From assembly GCA_900542675.1 (NCBI GenBank), contig UQOT01000066.1:1-10932 (forward strand): a stretch of 10,932 nt of DNA. The letters are read 5' to 3'. This stretch comes from an uncultured Eubacteriales bacterium. GTDB taxonomy: Bacteria > Bacillota > Clostridia > Monoglobales > Monoglobaceae. Shown here piece after piece: positions 1 to 6,164 of the stretch. Below the pieces are notes generated by a model. The model was given only the letters and a program-made list of their open reading frames with translations. It did not search any database and was not told the origin of the DNA. Both the position numbers and the translations under genes were made by a program. Every line of letters starts with the position of its first letter. Within the stretch, counting starts at the first letter, position 1.

Positions 1-52
1 AAATGTTCAGTGGAACAACGACCTGCAGCAACTGAACATTTGGACAGAGTAA
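1..52 (+). CDS. 3' end of a copper-amine-oxidase-N-like domain protein (partial)
   Basis: Only the last 16 codons and the TAA stop are inside the window, read in the frame starting at base 2 (NVQWNNDLQQLNIWTE). This peptide is identical to the C-terminus of the gene at 118-1470, and the DNA is identical too. The V-x-W ... L-x-I ending is typical of the last strands of copper amine oxidase N-terminal-like domains in Clostridia surface proteins. The gene is therefore inferred to be a tandem paralogue of its neighbour, or at least to share its last module. Nothing can be said about its upstream domains. Confidence 0.75.
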   Translation, partial: NVQWNNDLQQLNIWTE

Positions 53-55
53 AAT
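1..55 (+). repeat. 55-bp direct repeat, copy 1 (with internal inverted repeat)
   Basis: Bases 1-55 are identical to 1419-1473, covering the last 16 codons, the stop and 3 bases beyond it. Identity stops at base 56. The left limit is the window edge, so the true repeat may be longer. Inside it, AAATGTTCAGT (1-11) and ACTGAACATTT (31-41) form a perfect 11-bp inverted repeat. Recent duplication or gene conversion between tandem paralogues is the simplest explanation. Confidence 0.9.
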
Positions 56-117
56 GGGATAACGAGGCGTATCAAATAGATGTTTTGATAGATTAAAAAT
101 AGATGTGGGGTATAACA

Positions 118-1470
118 ATGAATAAAAAAAGAATAATATCAGTGCTTTTAATATTTGCATTTGTGTTTGCTCAGTTAGTTATTACTGTGCAGGCGGATGA
201 AAGAGTAGATGTTACTCGTGAAGAAGTAATAGAGAATCCACCGATAAATGAAAATGTCATTGCACAAACTGATGATTCAAACACTGCTGAAACTATTCAG
301 GAAGAAAAAACAGCTGAAATCTTGCAGATAGGCGACTATTTTACTTTAGGCAAATATAACGATGAACCAATAGTGTGGAGCTATATGGCGGATGATGAAC
401 ATGGAAAGTTGATAGTTAGCGACAAGATAATTTGTGTTAAGCCGTTTGGCGACAATAAAGATAACAATAATTTTTGGGAAGAGTCTTTTATTCGAAAATG
501 GTTAAACTCATCTGTATGTGATGGAGAAATTGATTGGAGTCAATATGTTCCGGACTGGGCAGATTATTATATGGATTATAGCGAGGGTGGATTTTTAAAT
601 AAAAAGAATTTTACTATAAATGAAAAAGGTATTATTAAACCCGTATCGCAATGGTGCATGCTTCCTGAAAGTCATTTAGAATTATCAGAAAACGGAGTGT
701 ATACGGCATATTCGGCAATAAAAGAACGTATTCCAGGAAGACCACAAGATGGTGGAAAGGATATAATGTATACTTTTAGTGAACTTCCATCCGCATACTA
801 TGGAGCTGCACATTGTGTGACGGATTCTATGTTTTTGCTGGATGAAATGCAAATATGTAATGTATTGAAAAATTTCACTGATTTAAGAGCTAAATGCGGA
901 CATGGAGCATATATGGTTGGTATTGAATTTGATGACGGATATTTGGGCTACTCTTTAAGAACGCCGACAGGCGAAGTTAATACTTGTATAGATGAATATA
1001 ATATTTATTATACTAATGTTTATATAGACGGCATCCGCCCTGCATTTTACCTAGATGAAGAAAATGCATATATTAAATCCGGAAGCGGAACGGTTGATGA
1101 TCCATATATAATGGATGGCAAAGAGAAAACAGTGTACATCAATAATGTAAAAGCTGAAATAGAAGAGCCACCTGTCACTGTTGAAGGAATTGTTATGGTT
1201 CCGATGCAGGAAACCTTTGAAAAACTGGGCGCAAACGTTATATATGACGAAGAAACACAGGCGGTCACCGCAGAACTCGACGGCAAGTATATCTATACTT
1301 TAACTGATAACAAAGGAATTCTTATAAACGGCGAATGTGACGATATGGGCTATCCGATGACAATGATACTGGGTAAGCCTTACGTACCGCTGAGCGCAAC
1401 AGAAAAATCCGTCACCCCAAATGTTCAGTGGAACAACGACCTGCAGCAACTGAACATTTGGACAGAGTAA
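118..1470 (+). CDS. secreted DUF6273-like / copper-amine-oxidase-N-like domain protein
   Basis: ATG at 118 is preferred over the in-frame ATG at 103: a GGGG ribosome-binding element sits at 107-110, and this start gives a clean signal peptide (basic MNKKR, then a hydrophobic stretch, likely cleaved near VQA-DE). The protein is about 450 aa. After a short acidic linker, the segment from GDYFTLGKYNDEPIVW through NFWEESFIRKWLN to GIRPAFYL and GSGTVDDPYIM fits the DUF6273 family (function unknown). The last ~110 residues (from VYINNVKAEIEEPPV to NVQWNNDLQQLNIW) fit the copper-amine-oxidase-N-like fold, a common non-catalytic module of Clostridia surface proteins. No copper-oxidase catalytic domain is present. 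By hand count, GC is about 34% over 421-600 and about 43% over 1201-1380, so the modules may have different histories. It is probably an extracellular protein; its role is unknown. Confidence 0.8.
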   Translation: MNKKRIISVLLIFAFVFAQLVITVQADERVDVTREEVIENPPINENVIAQTDDSNTAETIQEEKTAEILQIGDYFTLGKYNDEPIVWSYMADDEHGKLIVSDKIICVKPFGDNKDNNNFWEESFIRKWLNSSVCDGEIDWSQYVPDWADYYMDYSEGGFLNKKNFTINEKGIIKPVSQWCMLPESHLELSENGVYTAYSAIKERIPGRPQDGGKDIMYTFSELPSAYYGAAHCVTDSMFLLDEMQICNVLKNFTDLRAKCGHGAYMVGIEFDDGYLGYSLRTPTGEVNTCIDEYNIYYTNVYIDGIRPAFYLDEENAYIKSGSGTVDDPYIMDGKEKTVYINNVKAEIEEPPVTVEGIVMVPMQETFEKLGANVIYDEETQAVTAELDGKYIYTLTDNKGILINGECDDMGYPMTMILGKPYVPLSATEKSVTPNVQWNNDLQQLNIWTE

Positions 1471-1473
1471 AAT
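1419..1473 (+). repeat. 55-bp direct repeat, copy 2
   Basis: Identical to bases 1-55. It includes the stop codon at 1468-1470, and its perfect inverted-repeat arms lie at 1419-1429 and 1449-1459. No T-run follows, so it is not a usual intrinsic terminator. Confidence 0.9.
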
Positions 1474-1509
1474 AACCGTAAAAGGATTAAAATATGAGGT
1501 GAAAGTTAT

Positions 1510-2568
1510 ATGCCATTTAGTATCATAAGAGCCGACATAACAAAAATGGAAACGGATGCTATAGTAAATGCCGCCAACGGTAAATTGCTTGCGGGCGGAG
1601 GCGTTTGCGGTGCGATCTTTTCTTCAGCCGGCACTGATGAACTGCAAAAGGCTTGCAGCAAGATTGGTTATTGCAAAACAGGAGAAGCGGTTATAACCAA
1701 AGGCTTTAAATTAAAGGCTAAATATATAATACATACCGTTGGACCGATTTACGGTAAGGATCCGGCAAACGAAGAAAATCAATTATATTCTTGCTATAAG
1801 AACTCATTGGAACTTGCTAAAAGCAATAGGCTTAAATCAATTGCATTTCCTGTGATTTCGTCAGGAATATACGGTTATCCCAAAGCAGAGGCAATTAAAA
1901 TTGCGACAAGAGCAATCAAGGACTTTCTCAATGATAGCGATATGCAAGTATTCCTTGTTGTGTATGATAAGAATGCATTTCAAATTAGCGAGAAGCTCTT
2001 TCACGATGTAAAATCGTATATAGATGAAAAGATGGTCAAACCTGATTACAGAAGAAGGTCTGACATATCAAAGGGTGTATTTAAAGACTCTGTTCCTATG
2101 GAACAATCAATCGAATTATTTGAAAGAACGAATATGCCTGATGAATGTATTCAAAATGATTTTAAAGAAGCTATGCCGCGGATATCCGCAATAAAGTCTA
2201 AAAAATCGCTTGAAGATTTACTTGATATTAAATCGGAAACATTCTCGGAAATGCTCCTTAGGCTTATAGATGAAAAGGGAATGACCGATGTGGAGGTGTA
2301 TAAGAGAGCAAATATTGACAGAAAACTGTTTTCCAAAATCAGAAAAAAAGATTACATACCAAAGAAAACAACGGTAATCGCACTTGTTATTGCCTTAAAG
2401 CTCAATATGACAGAAACAAGGCAGTTGCTTGGACGAGCCGGATTTGCATTTAATCATTGGAGCAAGTTTGACATAATAATCGAATACTTTATCGAAAACC
2501 GGAATTATGATATATTTGAAATAAATGAAACCCTGTTCGCGTTTGAGCAGCAGCTGCTGAGTGCTTAA
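1510..2568 (+). CDS. macro-domain (ADP-ribose-binding) protein with C-terminal HTH-like domain
   Basis: 352 aa, with GAGGTG at 1496-1501 placed 8 nt before the ATG. Residues 1 to ~175 are a macro domain: NAAN at 20-23, the glycine-rich loop GGGVCGAI at 29-36, and the second phosphate-binding loop PVISSGIYGYP around 114-124. Macro domains bind ADP-ribose or related NAD metabolites, and some remove ADP-ribose from proteins or nucleic acids. The loop has Cys where MacroD-type enzymes usually have Asp, so hydrolase activity cannot be assumed. A charged linker leads to a helical region (~241-352: ETFSEMLLRLIDEKGMTDVEVYKRANIDRK..., ending FDIIIEYFIENRNYDIFEINE) that resembles an XRE-type HTH and, from memory, occurs in other Clostridia macro and regulator proteins. 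There is no signal peptide, so it is cytoplasmic. It lies 39 bp after the previous gene and 109 bp before a VWA gene, suggesting a functional pair. Confidence 0.85.
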   Translation: MPFSIIRADITKMETDAIVNAANGKLLAGGGVCGAIFSSAGTDELQKACSKIGYCKTGEAVITKGFKLKAKYIIHTVGPIYGKDPANEENQLYSCYKNSLELAKSNRLKSIAFPVISSGIYGYPKAEAIKIATRAIKDFLNDSDMQVFLVVYDKNAFQISEKLFHDVKSYIDEKMVKPDYRRRSDISKGVFKDSVPMEQSIELFERTNMPDECIQNDFKEAMPRISAIKSKKSLEDLLDIKSETFSEMLLRLIDEKGMTDVEVYKRANIDRKLFSKIRKKDYIPKKTTVIALVIALKLNMTETRQLLGRAGFAFNHWSKFDIIIEYFIENRNYDIFEINETLFAFEQQLLSA

Positions 2569-2601
2569 CAGCAATTATACAAAAATCAATATTTGTGATT
2601 T

Positions 2602-2618
2602 GTCGCAAAGAAAGCGAC
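2602..2618 (+). other. small hairpin in the macro-VWA intergenic region
   Basis: GTCGC (2602-2606) and GCGAC (2614-2618) form a 5-bp GC-rich stem with a 7-nt loop, ending 2 nt before the larger inverted repeat. It lacks a following T-run, so it is not an obvious terminator. It may stack on the adjacent structure in the transcript. Confidence 0.4.
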
Positions 2619-2620
2619 CC

Positions 2621-2670
2621 TACCTCCGTTTTAAGATGTTAAAATCAAGACATCAAAATAAACGGAGGTA
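2621..2670 (+). promoter_or_regulatory. inverted repeat sequestering the Shine-Dalgarno of the VWA gene
   Basis: TACCTCCGTTT (2621-2631) is the exact reverse complement of AAACGGAGGTA (2660-2670). The right arm contains GGAGGT (2664-2669), the ribosome-binding site 8 nt before the ATG at 2678. An inner 5-bp stem, GATGT (2635-2639) with ACATC (2650-2654), extends the hairpin. In RNA the structure would bury the ribosome-binding site, so translation probably needs an opening event such as temperature, a ligand, a protein, a small RNA or a translating ribosome. The pairing is seen directly; the regulatory role is inferred. Confidence 0.65.
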
Positions 2671-2677
2671 ATTTATT

Positions 2678-3328
2678 ATGGCAAACAAAAATTTGACGGA
2701 AATGGTATTTATTTTAGACAGAAGCGGTTCAATGAGTGGACTTGAGGAAGACACAATCGGCGGCTACAACAGTCTCATCAAAAAACAGAAGGAAGAAGAC
2801 GGCGATGCGGTTGTGACTTTGGTTCTGTTTGATGACCAATACGACATAATACACGACCGTATTGATATCAAAAAAGTAAAACCAATCACGAACAAACAAT
2901 ATTTTGCAAGAGGTACGACAGGGCTTTTGGATGCAGTGGGCAAAACAATCAATTATGTTGGCAACAGGCATAAAAATGCACTTGACAGCGAAGTGCCGAG
3001 CAAGACAATGATAACAATCATCACAGACGGAATGGAGAATGCAAGCCGTAAATTCAATTTTCGGCAAATAAAGCATATGATCGAAAGGCAAAAGGAAAAG
3101 TATGGATGGGAGTTTATTTTCCTCGGCGCAAACATTGATGCTGTAAGTGCTGCTGCCGACATCGGAATAACGTCTGACAGAGCAGCCACATATCGTGCGG
3201 ACACAAAAGGAACAAGAACAAACTTTGATGCGGTAAATAATGTTGCTTGTTGTATGAGACAGCGTGCTCCTATTTCTAAAAAATGGAAGGATAGCATAGA
3301 AAAATACGCAAAAAGACACAGAAAATAA
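2678..3328 (+). CDS. VWA-domain protein with complete MIDAS (TerY-like)
   Basis: 216 aa, starting 8 nt after a perfect GGAGGT. It consists of a single von Willebrand factor A domain. The MIDAS metal site is intact: D14-S16-S18 in DRSGSMS, a Thr at 80/81 in RGTTGLLDA, and D117 in IITDGMENAS. There is no signal peptide or membrane segment, so it should act in the cytoplasm. Its size and single-domain build resemble TerY-type VWA proteins, which in other bacteria sit in tellurite/stress gene neighbourhoods with kinases and phosphatases; none of those partners is visible here. VWA domains bind protein partners through Mg2+. The macro-domain gene just upstream is the obvious candidate partner, but this is inference. 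The C-terminus is basic (WKDSIEKYAKRHRK), which could aid nucleic-acid or partner binding. It ends 25 bp before a hairpin terminator. Confidence 0.85.
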   Translation: MANKNLTEMVFILDRSGSMSGLEEDTIGGYNSLIKKQKEEDGDAVVTLVLFDDQYDIIHDRIDIKKVKPITNKQYFARGTTGLLDAVGKTINYVGNRHKNALDSEVPSKTMITIITDGMENASRKFNFRQIKHMIERQKEKYGWEFIFLGANIDAVSAAADIGITSDRAATYRADTKGTRTNFDAVNNVACCMRQRAPISKKWKDSIEKYAKRHRK

Positions 3329-3353
3329 CTCCAATACAATCAAAAACAAACCA

Positions 3354-3378
3354 AATGGGCGGCAATTTGCCGCCCATT
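3354..3378. terminator. bidirectional intrinsic terminator between the VWA gene and pnp
   Basis: AATGGGCGGCAA and TTGCCGCCCATT are perfect complements separated by one base; the realistic stem is GGGCGGC/GCCGCCC with an AATTT loop. On the + strand it is followed by a moderately T-rich CCATTTATTC, and on the - strand by TTTGGTTTGTTTTTG. It lies between the convergent stops at 3328 and 3402, so it probably serves both transcripts, better on the - strand. Confidence 0.8.
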
Positions 3379-3401
3379 CCATTTATTCGCACTATATAAT
3401 A

Positions 3402-5486
3402 TTAATCCACTTTTTTAAGATTAATCTTGCCGTTTGGCATTATTTCGATTATTTCAACCTTGATTGTGTCGCCTTCTTTTACGATGTCGGTAACCTTTTC
3501 AACTCTGTGATTTGCGAGCTTTGAAATGTGAACCAGTCCGTCTGTGCCGGGCAGGATTTCAACAAACGCGCCAAAGTCCATAATCTTTACTACCTTACCT
3601 TCGTAAATCTCGCCGACTTCGGGATCCTTAATGATATCCTCAATCATCTTCTTAGCGAGATTACCGCCCTCGGGGTCAACAGCTGCGATGAATACTCTGC
3701 CGTCCTCCTCTATGTCTATCTTCGAGTTGGTAACCGCAACTATATTCTGAATAGTCTTACCGCCGCTGCCGATTACGTCACGGATTTTATCAACCGGGAT
3801 TGTAAGGTTGATTATCTTCGGAGCGTACTTAGAGATTTCCTCTCTCGGCTCGTCAATCGCTTTGAGCATAACCTCATCCAAGATATAAAATCTTGCATTT
3901 CTTGTCTGCTCAAGCGCCTGCTTGATGATTGCGGGCGTAAGTCCGTCAACCTTTAAATCCATCTGAATTGCGGTAATACCCTTCTTTGTACCGGCAACCT
4001 TAAAGTCCATATCGCCAAAGAAGTCCTCAAGACCCTGGATATCAACCATTGTCATAAAGTTATCGTCGTCCTCGGGATCTGTGATAAGACCTACCGAAAT
4101 GCCGGCAACAGGTGCCTTTATCGGAACACCCGCATCCATAAGAGCAAGCGTAGAACCGCAGATACTTCCCTGAGAAGTCGAACCGTTTGAGCTTAACACC
4201 TCAGATACAACGCGTATTGCGTACGGGAACTCGTCAACCGACGGAATAACCGGCAAAAGCGCACGCTCAGCAAGAGCGCCGTGACCTATCTCACGTCTGC
4301 CCGGTCCGCGCGACGGTCTGGTCTCGCCCACGCTGTATGACGGGAAATTGTACTGATGCATATATCTCTTTGACGTCTCTGTTCCTATGCCGTCTATCGT
4401 CTGCGCTTCGCTTATAGGAGCGAGAGTCGCGACAGACATACATTGTGTCTGTCCGCGGCTGAAGAGACCGCTTCCGTGAGCTCTCGGAAGCAAACCAACC
4501 TCAGCGCTGAGAGGTCTGAGTTCTAAGATACCGCGGCCGTCAACACGCTTCTTTTCATACATAAGCCAGTTTCTTACGACTGTCTTTTGAAGCTTATACA
4601 TAGCCTCGTTAATCTGTTCACTGTATTCCTCGGCAGGATACTTGTCTTCAAAATGAATATAAACATCCTCATATACCACCGAAAGTCTCGCATCTCTGAC
4701 TATTTTATCATCCGTATCAAGTGCATACTTAACCTTATCCTCGGCATATTCTCTGATATCGCTGAAAATCTGCTCATCAACAACCATATGCTGATAATCA
4801 AACTTAGGCTTGCCGATGTCATAAATTATCTTGTCCAGAAATGCGCAAATCTTCTTAATCTCTTCATGAGCAAACATAATCGCATCGAACATATCAGCCT
4901 CAGAAACTTCGTTCGCACCCGCCTCAATCATAACTACCTTCTTGGCGCTGCCCGAAACAATAAGGCTTAAGTCACTCTTTTCCCTCTGTTCCTCAGTCGG
5001 ATTTATCACAAATTCACCGTCAACCATACCGACATATACTGCCGCAACAGGACCGTTAAACGGAATGTCCGAAACACATACGGCGATTGACGAACCTATC
5101 ATAGCGCAAAACTCCGGCGAGTTATCCTGCTCAACCGACACAACCGTCGAAACGATAGAAACATCGTTTCTGAGATCCTTTGGGAACAGCGGACGCATAG
5201 GTCTGTCGATAACACGCGATGTCAATATAGCGTGCTCTGACGGCTTGCCCTCACGTCTTGTAAAGCCACCCGGAATTTTACCTACCGAATACATCTTTTC
5301 TTCATAATCGATACTGAGCGGGAAAAAATCAATGCCGTCACGCGGCTTTTCCGAAGCCGTGGCGCACGAAATTACTGTCGTATCTCCGTATCTTACTATA
5401 ACGGAACCGTTAGCGAGTCCCGCAACCTTGCCGAACTCAAGCGAAAGCTTTCTGCCGGCAACTTCTGTCTCATAAATCTTTGACAT
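3402..5486 (-). CDS. pnp: polyribonucleotide nucleotidyltransferase (PNPase)
   Basis: 694 aa, close to the ~700-710 aa typical of the family. PNPase degrades RNA 3' to 5' by phosphorolysis, releasing nucleoside diphosphates, and acts as a ring-shaped trimer in mRNA turnover. Domains run in the standard order: first RNase PH domain (~10-140), helical linker, second RNase PH domain (~320-540) with the phosphate-binding SSNGSTSQGS segment and the GDMDFKVAG acidic motif of the active site, KH domain with GSGG at 573-576, and S1 domain (~624-692: GKVVKIMDFGAFVEI...GLVHISKL). All look intact. The ATG at 5486 follows a strong AGGAGG (5494-5499). It lies downstream of rpsO, the order conserved across many bacteria. 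A long hairpin in its leader may control it. Confidence 0.98.
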   Translation of the reverse strand: MSKIYETEVAGRKLSLEFGKVAGLANGSVIVRYGDTTVISCATASEKPRDGIDFFPLSIDYEEKMYSVGKIPGGFTRREGKPSEHAILTSRVIDRPMRPLFPKDLRNDVSIVSTVVSVEQDNSPEFCAMIGSSIAVCVSDIPFNGPVAAVYVGMVDGEFVINPTEEQREKSDLSLIVSGSAKKVVMIEAGANEVSEADMFDAIMFAHEEIKKICAFLDKIIYDIGKPKFDYQHMVVDEQIFSDIREYAEDKVKYALDTDDKIVRDARLSVVYEDVYIHFEDKYPAEEYSEQINEAMYKLQKTVVRNWLMYEKKRVDGRGILELRPLSAEVGLLPRAHGSGLFSRGQTQCMSVATLAPISEAQTIDGIGTETSKRYMHQYNFPSYSVGETRPSRGPGRREIGHGALAERALLPVIPSVDEFPYAIRVVSEVLSSNGSTSQGSICGSTLALMDAGVPIKAPVAGISVGLITDPEDDDNFMTMVDIQGLEDFFGDMDFKVAGTKKGITAIQMDLKVDGLTPAIIKQALEQTRNARFYILDEVMLKAIDEPREEISKYAPKIINLTIPVDKIRDVIGSGGKTIQNIVAVTNSKIDIEEDGRVFIAAVDPEGGNLAKKMIEDIIKDPEVGEIYEGKVVKIMDFGAFVEILPGTDGLVHISKLANHRVEKVTDIVKEGDTIKVEIIEIMPNGKINLKKVD

Positions 5487-5517
5487 AAGTTATCCTCCTA
5501 TCCTTTACATACTTTTT

Positions 5518-5588
5518 CAGGGATAAGGGATTAGGAACTAAAGACTTTTGAAAAAAGTAAATCTTTAAGTCCTAATTCCTCTTCCCTG
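5518..5588 (-). promoter_or_regulatory. long imperfect hairpin in the pnp leader
   Basis: The 30-nt arms 5518-5547 and 5559-5588 are complementary at about 25 of 30 positions including a wobble. Mismatches fall near 5524-5525, 5537-5538 and 5545. An inner ACTTTT/AAAAGT pairing closes the loop. Read on the - strand, the structure ends 18 nt before the pnp ribosome-binding site. In E. coli a leader hairpin is cut by RNase III and PNPase then destroys its own mRNA, so a parallel role is possible. It could instead be a small intergenic repeat element; the GGATTAGGAACTAAAG-like sequence has that flavour. Confidence 0.6.
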
Positions 5589-5602
5589 CACTTCCTAACA
5601 TT

Positions 5603-5630
5603 TAAATAATTTTTACAGATTGAAAGTCAA
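5603..5630 (-). promoter_or_regulatory. weak candidate promoter for pnp
   Basis: On the - strand, TTGACT (5625-5630) matches the -35 consensus at 5 of 6 positions. A poor TATTTA (5603-5608) lies 16 bp later. It overlaps the end of the rpsO terminator and would start transcription just before the leader hairpin. Read-through from rpsO is the alternative source of pnp mRNA. Confidence 0.3.
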
Positions 5631-5673
5631 AAGGCAGCCCATGCGGGAAAAATATAGCCGCACAGGCTGCCTT
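5631..5673 (-). terminator. intrinsic terminator after rpsO
   Basis: On the - strand, AAGGCAGCC (5673-5665) pairs with GGCTGCCTT (5639-5631). The stem continues inward as TGTGCGG with CCGCATG using two G-U pairs, giving about 16 bp around an A/T-rich loop, followed by a short T-run. It starts 8 bp after the rpsO stop and may attenuate, rather than block, read-through into pnp. Confidence 0.8.
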
Positions 5674-5680
5674 GTCTTTA

Positions 5681-5944
5681 TTAATGTCTGAGACCTAACT
5701 TCTCAACGATAGCACGATATCTTGTGATATCCTTCTTCTCAAGGTACTTGAGGAAGCTACGTCTTACACCGACCATCTTAAGCAGACCGCGTCTTGAGTG
5801 ATGATCCTTCTTATGTGTCTTAAGATGCTCATTAAGGTGATTGATTCTGTATGTGAGCAGAGCAATCTGAACCTCCGGAGAACCCGTATCGCCTTCGTGA
5901 GTGGCGTACTTTTCTATAATCTCCTGCTTTACGTCCTTATCCAT
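5681..5944 (-). CDS. rpsO: 30S ribosomal protein S15
   Basis: 87 aa, against the usual 88-89 aa. S15 binds the central domain of 16S rRNA early in 30S assembly, at the three-way junction of helices 20-22. The family signature is clear: the HEGDTGSPEVQIALLTYRINHL segment, the HKKDHHSRRGLL loop that contacts RNA, and the MVGVRRSFLKYL helix with the closing YRAIVEKLGLR. ATG at 5944 is preceded by GGAGGTGA with about 8-9 nt spacing. It has its own promoter upstream and a terminator downstream, and leads into pnp, the classic rpsO-pnp arrangement. Confidence 0.98.
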   Translation of the reverse strand: MDKDVKQEIIEKYATHEGDTGSPEVQIALLTYRINHLNEHLKTHKKDHHSRRGLLKMVGVRRSFLKYLEKKDITRYRAIVEKLGLRH

Positions 5945-6036
5945 TGATGTGTCACCTCCATAAATTATTAGCCCCTTAAAGCTTAGTAGTGGGCGGTGAA
6001 TCTATCCCCCAAAACTTAAGCAATAGGTTTTTGCCA
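5945..6036 (-). promoter_or_regulatory. rpsO 5' leader, possible S15 autoregulatory region
   Basis: The promoter at 6043-6071 predicts a leader of about 90 nt. In many bacteria S15 represses its own translation by binding such a leader, through structures that differ between lineages. Here a TTCACC segment near 5995-6000 (plus-strand GGTGAA) could pair with the GGTGA of the ribosome-binding site. I could not derive a convincing full fold by eye, so the function is inference from family behaviour. Confidence 0.35.
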
Positions 6037-6042
6037 AAAGCT

Positions 6043-6071
6043 ATATTAACATATTCACAGAATATTGTCAA
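6043..6071 (-). promoter_or_regulatory. SigA-type promoter for rpsO
   Basis: On the - strand, TTGACA (6066-6071) is a perfect -35. After exactly 17 bp comes TAATAT (6043-6048), a 4 of 6 match to the -10. Transcription would start near 6036. The same hexamer pair and spacing recur before the dockerin-like gene. Confidence 0.8.
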
Positions 6072-6094
6072 GCACAATTTTTAACAAATTATTT

Positions 6095-6122
6095 AAAAAA
6101 CGCCGCAATATTATCACGGCGT
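6095..6122 (-). terminator. intrinsic terminator after the dockerin-like gene
   Basis: On the - strand, ACGCCG (6122-6117) and CGGCGT (6105-6100) form a GC-rich stem with an A/T-rich loop, directly followed by a run of six Ts (6100-6095). It lies 42 nt after the stop of the 483-aa gene and just upstream of the rpsO promoter, so it insulates rpsO. Confidence 0.85.
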
Positions 6123-6164
6123 CTTTATACATCAATAATTATAATTTATATTATACAATCTCAT

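Noticed and set aside
70..90. 7-bp inverted repeat TATCAAA/TTTGATA upstream of the DUF6273-like gene, possible operator
   Set aside because: Short and A/T-rich, so expected by chance fairly often; no promoter could be placed beside it.
103..117. Upstream in-frame ATG at 103 as the start of the DUF6273-like gene
   Set aside because: It would overlap the ribosome-binding GGGG element and add five residues before a normal signal peptide; ATG at 118 has better spacing.
118..1470. Copper amine oxidase enzyme
   Set aside because: Only the small N-terminal-like domain is present; the catalytic domain with its topaquinone tyrosine and copper-binding histidines is absent.
2729..3382. 217-aa open frame on the - strand opposite the VWA gene
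   Set aside because: It is the antisense shadow of a gene with clear VWA motifs; its Cys/Phe/Ser-rich composition is unlike a real protein, and it runs into the terminator hairpin.
3528..5307. Open frames of 121-142 aa on the + strand opposite pnp
   Set aside because: They are antisense to a fully conserved PNPase gene, with no ribosome-binding sites or recognisable domains.
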